A DNA stretch of 64,000 nucleotides from Glandiceps talaboti (Eukaryota > Hemichordata > Enteropneusta > Spengelidae): contig NC_135557.1 of NCBI RefSeq assembly GCF_964340395.1, positions 14,279,161-14,343,160 on the forward strand. The letters run 5' to 3'. Positions 63,001 to 64,000 of this stretch are shown piece by piece. Within the stretch, counting starts at the first letter, position 1, and each line of letters begins with the position of its first letter. A program made the translations under genes and the position numbers. The notes below the pieces were generated by a model. That model was not told the origin of the DNA. It ran no database searches and worked only from the letters and a program-made list of their open reading frames with translations.

Positions 63001-63776
63001 AAAAGTCTTGTGACTTGAGGGGCTCTTCATTCAAAAAGTCCTCACTTGAGGGTGCTATTTGTTCAAAAAGCCTTGTCACTTAAGGGTGATATTTGTTCAA
63101 TAAGTCTTATCACTTGAGGGGGCTCTTCATTCAAAAAGTCCTCGCTTGAGGGTGCTATTTGTTCAAAAAGTCTTGTCACTTGAGGGTGCTATTTGTTCCA
63201 AAAGTCTTGTCACTGGAGGGTGCTATTTGTCCAAACATCATGTCACTTGAGGGTTCTATTTATTCCAAAGATTGGTCACTTAAGGGTGCTATTTATTTTT
63301 AAAAGATATATCATTTATAAGTGTCTTGTCTTGTCACTTGATGGTACTATTTATTCAAAAAAGTTGTCATTTGTAGGTGCTTTTTATCAACAGTTCTTGT
63401 CACCCTAAGGTGCTATTTCTACAAAGTCTTCCCACTTGAGAGTGCGAAGAGAAAGATCTTGTCTGTCGGGAGCACAATGTCTTGTATATGCTGAAGGATC
63501 CTGCTTCTTGTCACTTGATGGACTTATTCCGTTAGGGAGAATTTCTCAGCAAAGTGTATCAAAGTGACACCCATACTTACATAACGACTTGCATTGTTAA
63601 TTTTTAGTTACAATTTGGTGTTCATTCAATTTCCGTATGACCTTCATAATCATGTTGTATTTCCTTATTTTCAGGATGTAGAGTTGATGAACATGAAGCA
63701 TACATTTGCAACTAACACACTTGTACAGTTTTGTATTCTCTTCAAAAGAACATTCTTCATGATCATCAGGGACCAG
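53095..63776 (+). CDS. ABCG1/4: ABCG1/ABCG4-like ABC half-transporter, partial gene (8 exons)
   Basis: Join 53095-53212, 53969-54158, 54734-54879, 55512-55635, 56372-56486, 57749-57993, 59129-59227 and 63675-63776. All introns are GT-AG, and the phases agree at every junction, giving 379 residues without a stop. Numbering from the first whole codon: Walker A GPSGAGKS (22-29), Q-loop Gln68, signature LSGGQRKR (123-130), Walker B Asp147 with catalytic Glu148, D-loop SGLD (151-154), switch His180 in SIHQPSAK. Then come VPYL and HNPADF, typical of ABCG1/ABCG4, a divergent Ser/Thr/Pro-rich linker (about 253-345), and [10 protein letters not shown], which in the family precedes the first membrane helix. 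All catalytic residues are intact. Family knowledge: homo- or heterodimer in plasma or endosomal membrane exporting sterols. The N-terminal exon(s) and the six-helix membrane domain are missing, because the gene runs off the right end and its 5' part was not found. ABCG1 versus ABCG4 cannot be separated here; an invertebrate co-orthologue of both is likely. Confidence 0.93.
53188..53545 (+). repeat. Exon a/intron 1 border repeated about 4 times
   Basis: The unit of about 110 bp is the last 25 bases of exon a plus about 85 of intron (GTTGTCATGGTTACATAG core). Copies of 'AATGAATGT...GGATACAA|GTAA' recur at 53298-53323 and 53411-53441. A decayed copy at 53495-53520 reads ATACAAATGAG and has lost GT. 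Two copies keep a GTAAN donor. Confidence 0.9.
53969..54158 (+). CDS. ABCG1/4: ABCG exon b: Q-loop
   Basis: Acceptor ttatctatag, donor GTG|GTAAGTTA. The exon encodes residues 40-102 plus the completing base of Lys39. It includes MKGQILVNG, the [11 protein letters not shown] segment with Q-loop Gln68, and [20 protein letters not shown], all in the ABCG1/4 order. The Lys/Glu-rich end (MKDCEKKLV) leads into the next exon in phase 0. Confidence 0.95.
54225..54420 (+). repeat. Intron 2 tandem repeat with decoy 3' splice sites
   Basis: The unit of about 40 bp is 'TTCTTATTTCAG|TAATGAG' plus 'TTAAGTATTCATAGACCAG'. AG dinucleotides after a pyrimidine tract fall at 54240, 54280, 54356 and 54398; one copy mutated to TTTCAA near 54320. 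The second half of the unit resembles the start of the intron itself (GTAAGTTAAGTATCT at 54159). Confidence 0.82.
54734..54879 (+). CDS. ABCG1/4: ABCG exon c: ABC signature and Walker B
   Basis: Acceptor tttctctgtag, donor AAG|GTAATC. The exon encodes [10 protein letters not shown], the signature [15 protein letters not shown], and [10 protein letters not shown] with Walker B Asp and the catalytic Glu. It leaves in phase 2; the split Ser codon is completed by the next exon. The last 59 bases and the following 70 or so of intron are duplicated 133 bp downstream. Confidence 0.96.
54821..55065 (+). repeat. 133-bp tandem duplication of exon c end and donor
   Basis: Bases 54821-54926 recur from 54954. 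The 59 exonic bases and the pseudo-donor AAG|GTAATCACATGATCAT (GT at 55013) keep the same spacing. The copied exon end (54954-55012) is open in the original frame but diverged; the codons for FFDEP now read IFDQL. Confidence 0.9.
55132..55335 (+). mobile_element. piggyBac-like MITE, copy 3, in intron 3
   Basis: CCCTTTCAGGACTAGAAACT at the left, GAATGAAAGGG|TTAA at the right; TTAA is lost on the left. Collinear with the reverse of 43955-44135 and with 40510-40711. Confidence 0.88.
55512..55635 (+). CDS. ABCG1/4: ABCG exon d: D-loop and switch histidine
   Basis: Acceptor tatcgttacag, donor AAG|GTAAGA. The exon encodes [18 protein letters not shown], then [20 protein letters not shown]. The histidine of IHQPS is the ATP gamma-phosphate sensor. 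It leaves in phase 0. Confidence 0.96.
55657..55995. repeat. (GATAT)n-type microsatellite, intron 4
   Basis: Irregular run of GATAT, GATAATAT and GATGTGATAT units about 340 bases long, starting some 20 bases after the exon d donor. Open frames on the minus strand here are repeat artefacts. Confidence 0.9.
56206..56362. repeat. (TC)n run serving as polypyrimidine tract of exon e
   Basis: Nearly pure CT dinucleotides with four interruptions (three GT, one GCGT) end about 10 bases before the exon e acceptor. Confidence 0.95.
56372..56486 (+). CDS. ABCG1/4: ABCG exon e: end of nucleotide-binding domain
   Basis: The acceptor follows a (TC)n run of about 155 bases ending tttctgtttttag; the donor is TTCG|GTAAGT. 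It encodes [35 protein letters not shown], a block diagnostic for the ABCG1/ABCG4 group. It leaves in phase 1. Confidence 0.95.
56610..57500. repeat. Intron 5 seed plus (GATT)n arrays, three rounds
   Basis: A 45-bp unique seed (TTTAGGAGTCTGGCACT core) occurs at about 56615, 56915 and 57405. Each is followed by (GATT)n, in the first round also (GGTT)n about 80 bases long and (GGAT)n. A LINE-like patch at 57180-57310, with a reversed (AAAT)n tail, interrupts them. Confidence 0.85.
57525..57680 (+). repeat. LINE-like 3' tail plus (AATTC)n and (GATT)n
   Basis: TTCTGGTGGAATAAATTTC followed by (AATTC)n resembles the 3' ends of invertebrate non-LTR elements. A second (GATT)n/(GGTT)n run follows, just upstream of exon f. 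No coding part is preserved. Confidence 0.4.
57749..57993 (+). CDS. ABCG1/4: ABCG exon f: NBD end and Ser/Thr/Pro-rich linker
   Basis: The acceptor cactttttatag was chosen because it gives [14 protein letters not shown], collinear with vertebrate ABCG1; the donor is GAG|GTAGGTC. After about 40 conserved residues the exon becomes a low-complexity linker rich in Ser, Pro and Thr (residues about 253-312). An in-frame alternative acceptor lies 54 bases upstream (57694). Phase 0 at the 3' end. The linker is the likely site of species-specific variation and phosphorylation; the latter is inference. Confidence 0.9.
57996..58147 (+). repeat. Intron 6: 19-bp repeat, 8 copies, DR1-like
   Basis: The unit AGGTCAAAGTTCACAGTAT starts inside the exon f donor (GAG|GTAGGTCAAAG). 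Four copies read AGGTCAAAGTTCA exactly, one AGGTCAAAGATCA, two AGGTTAAAGTTCA; the last is decayed. Confidence 0.93.
58246..58267. repeat. poly-G run
   Basis: About 20 consecutive G in intron 6. It is G-quadruplex-capable and prone to length error in sequencing. Confidence 0.85.
58858..59047 (+). repeat. Intron 6: roughly 35-bp minisatellite, 5 copies
   Basis: The unit is CATCTAGTGGTGTCCTCTG plus TTGTCATAGTAACAATC. The array lies about 80 bases upstream of exon g. Confidence 0.88.
59129..59227 (+). CDS. ABCG1/4: ABCG exon g: linker cassette exon (33 codons)
   Basis: Acceptor gacttcttcaaaag, donor AAG|GTAATC. The 99 bases are open and phase 0 on both sides, so skipping would keep the frame. 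The product ([18 protein letters not shown]... DSVYK) matches nothing conserved that I recognise. I call it from the splice signals, the frame and its place between the conserved exons. It could be alternatively spliced. Confidence 0.65.
59894..60183. mobile_element. Palindromic MITE, copy 4, in intron 7
   Basis: Left GTGGATGAACGGTATTTATT, right (reverse) AGTGGCAATATTGATGAAAA and TTATTTATCTTGGAAC. Inner arms ACATACATCAAG / CTTGATGTATGT. It overlaps a 102-codon frame that is an artefact. Confidence 0.85.
60283..60566 (-). mobile_element. Dispersed repeat R2, copy 2 (reverse)
   Basis: Reverse complement of 8446-8800. The CAGCTCTGGTAAGGGTGT end is itself duplicated 48 bases apart in this copy. 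Confidence 0.75.
60578..60760 (-). mobile_element. SINE family 2, partial (reverse)
   Basis: AAGGCACTCACAATTATTAC, TTCCTCAACTCCCTGGGGAG and CCATTGCAGCC match the reverse of family 2. The tRNA head is absent. Confidence 0.8.
61757..61832 (-). mobile_element. SINE family 1, 3' fragment (reverse)
   Basis: CCCAAGAAGTCCAGTGAGAG and CCATCCCTCATGGGATCAAT are the reverse of the family 1 3' body. Confidence 0.78.
61955..62285. mobile_element. Foldback element (long inverted arms)
   Basis: GCAGAAAATGTTACCTTATG, TTGTCTAGACTCGGTCGACT and TCTTCAGTGAACTGATTGAT on the left are inverted in 62190-62270. The pairing continues inward through CACCAGGTGTTAAT. Arms of about 110 bases. Single copy in this window. 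Confidence 0.82.
62274..62486 (+). mobile_element. TA-flanked MITE, copy 3, in intron 7
   Basis: TA|CTGTAAATCTGGAA at the left, TCTAGATTTACAG|TA at the right. The ends are inverted, and TA on both sides fits a Tc1/mariner-type target. Collinear with 2577-2787 (reverse) and 34463-34821. Confidence 0.85.
62980..63455 (+). repeat. Roughly 34-bp minisatellite, about 12 copies, end of intron 7
   Basis: The unit is CTTGTCACTTGAGGGTGCTA plus TTTGTTCAAAAAGT, with diverged copies at both edges. It lies about 220 bases before exon h. Open frames across it are repeat artefacts. Confidence 0.92.
63675..63776 (+). CDS. ABCG1/4: ABCG exon h: start of membrane domain
   Basis: Acceptor ccttattttcag, donor CAG|GTAAGA. 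It encodes 34 codons ending [19 protein letters not shown]. The [10 protein letters not shown] core equals the segment just before transmembrane helix 1 in ABCG1. Phase 0 at both ends. The exons for the helices lie beyond the window. Confidence 0.94.
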
Positions 63777-63825
63777 GTAAGATAAAACTCACAGTTTTAT
63801 ATCATGGACACAATATTCTGAAATT

Positions 63826-64000
63826 GAAATATTCCATATTTGGTCAGGAAAACCTTATTTGGTTAATATTATGGCCATATTTGGTTATTGTAAGAATCCA
63901 TATTTGGTTATTGTAAGATTCCATATTTGGTTGCTGTAGGATTCCATATTTGGTTATTGTTAATGCCTTATTTGGTTATTGTAAGAAACCATATTTGGTT
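63826..64000 (+). repeat. Intron 8: roughly 25-bp minisatellite running off the end
   Basis: The unit is CCATATTTGGTTATTGTAAG. Three copies contain GTAAGA, the same hexamer as the exon h donor 50 bases upstream. The array is cut by the window edge. Confidence 0.9.

Larger units (their letters stand above)
59228..63674 (+). other. Intron 7 (4.4 kb), filled with mobile elements
   Basis: No coding potential seen. It holds a palindromic MITE (59894-60183), dispersed repeat R2 (60283-60566), SINE pieces (60578-60760, 61757-61832), a foldback element (61955-62285), a TA-flanked MITE (62274-62486) and a minisatellite near its 3' end. Nothing recognisable at 60760-61750. Confidence 0.8.

Noticed and set aside
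62877-63408. Repetitive frames near 63 kb
   Set aside because: Products of the 34-bp minisatellite inside ABCG intron 7.

Overview
The window is nuclear DNA from an animal, most likely a marine invertebrate. Evidence: one intron-rich gene with GT-AG introns, tRNA-derived SINEs, decayed non-LTR retrotransposon 3' ends, several MITE families, dense micro- and minisatellites, and AT-rich non-coding DNA. I cannot name the phylum.

The only gene I can support is on the + strand at the right end. Eight exons between 53095 and 63776 join in frame into 379 residues of an ABCG-family half-transporter closest to ABCG1/ABCG4. They carry Walker A, Q-loop, signature LSGGQ, Walker B, D-loop and the switch histidine, then a Ser/Thr/Pro-rich linker and the start of the membrane domain. 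The gene is open at both ends: the N-terminal exon(s) were not found upstream, and the transmembrane helices lie beyond 64000. In this family such half-transporters dimerise and export sterols.

The first 53 kb hold no recognisable gene. They are a mosaic of:
(i) three tRNA-derived SINE families;
(ii) two non-LTR retrotransposon C-terminal remnants (30.7 kb, 44.85 kb);
(iii) MITE-like families: a roughly 340-bp palindromic element (4 copies), a TTAA-flanked piggyBac-like one (3), a TA-flanked one (3), a roughly 350-380-bp one with imperfect inverted ends (3), a 246-bp one with perfect 16-bp ends, and a single foldback at 62 kb in intron 7;
(iv) two other dispersed repeats, two copies each;
(v) many tandem repeats with units from 2 to about 390 bp.

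The most unusual structure is in the ABCG gene's introns. In introns 1, 2, 3 and 6, and more weakly 8, tandem repeats start at or include the 5' splice site. They have copied exon/intron borders and made runs of decoy splice sites. In intron 3 a whole exon end was duplicated, and the copy's Walker B catalytic glutamate codon now reads glutamine. In intron 6 the splice-site-anchored 19-bp repeat spells a DR1-type nuclear-receptor element eight times over, in a gene whose vertebrate orthologues respond to nuclear receptors. A separate array near 38.6 kb repeats a perfect POU octamer six times. All calls were made by eye, with no database search.
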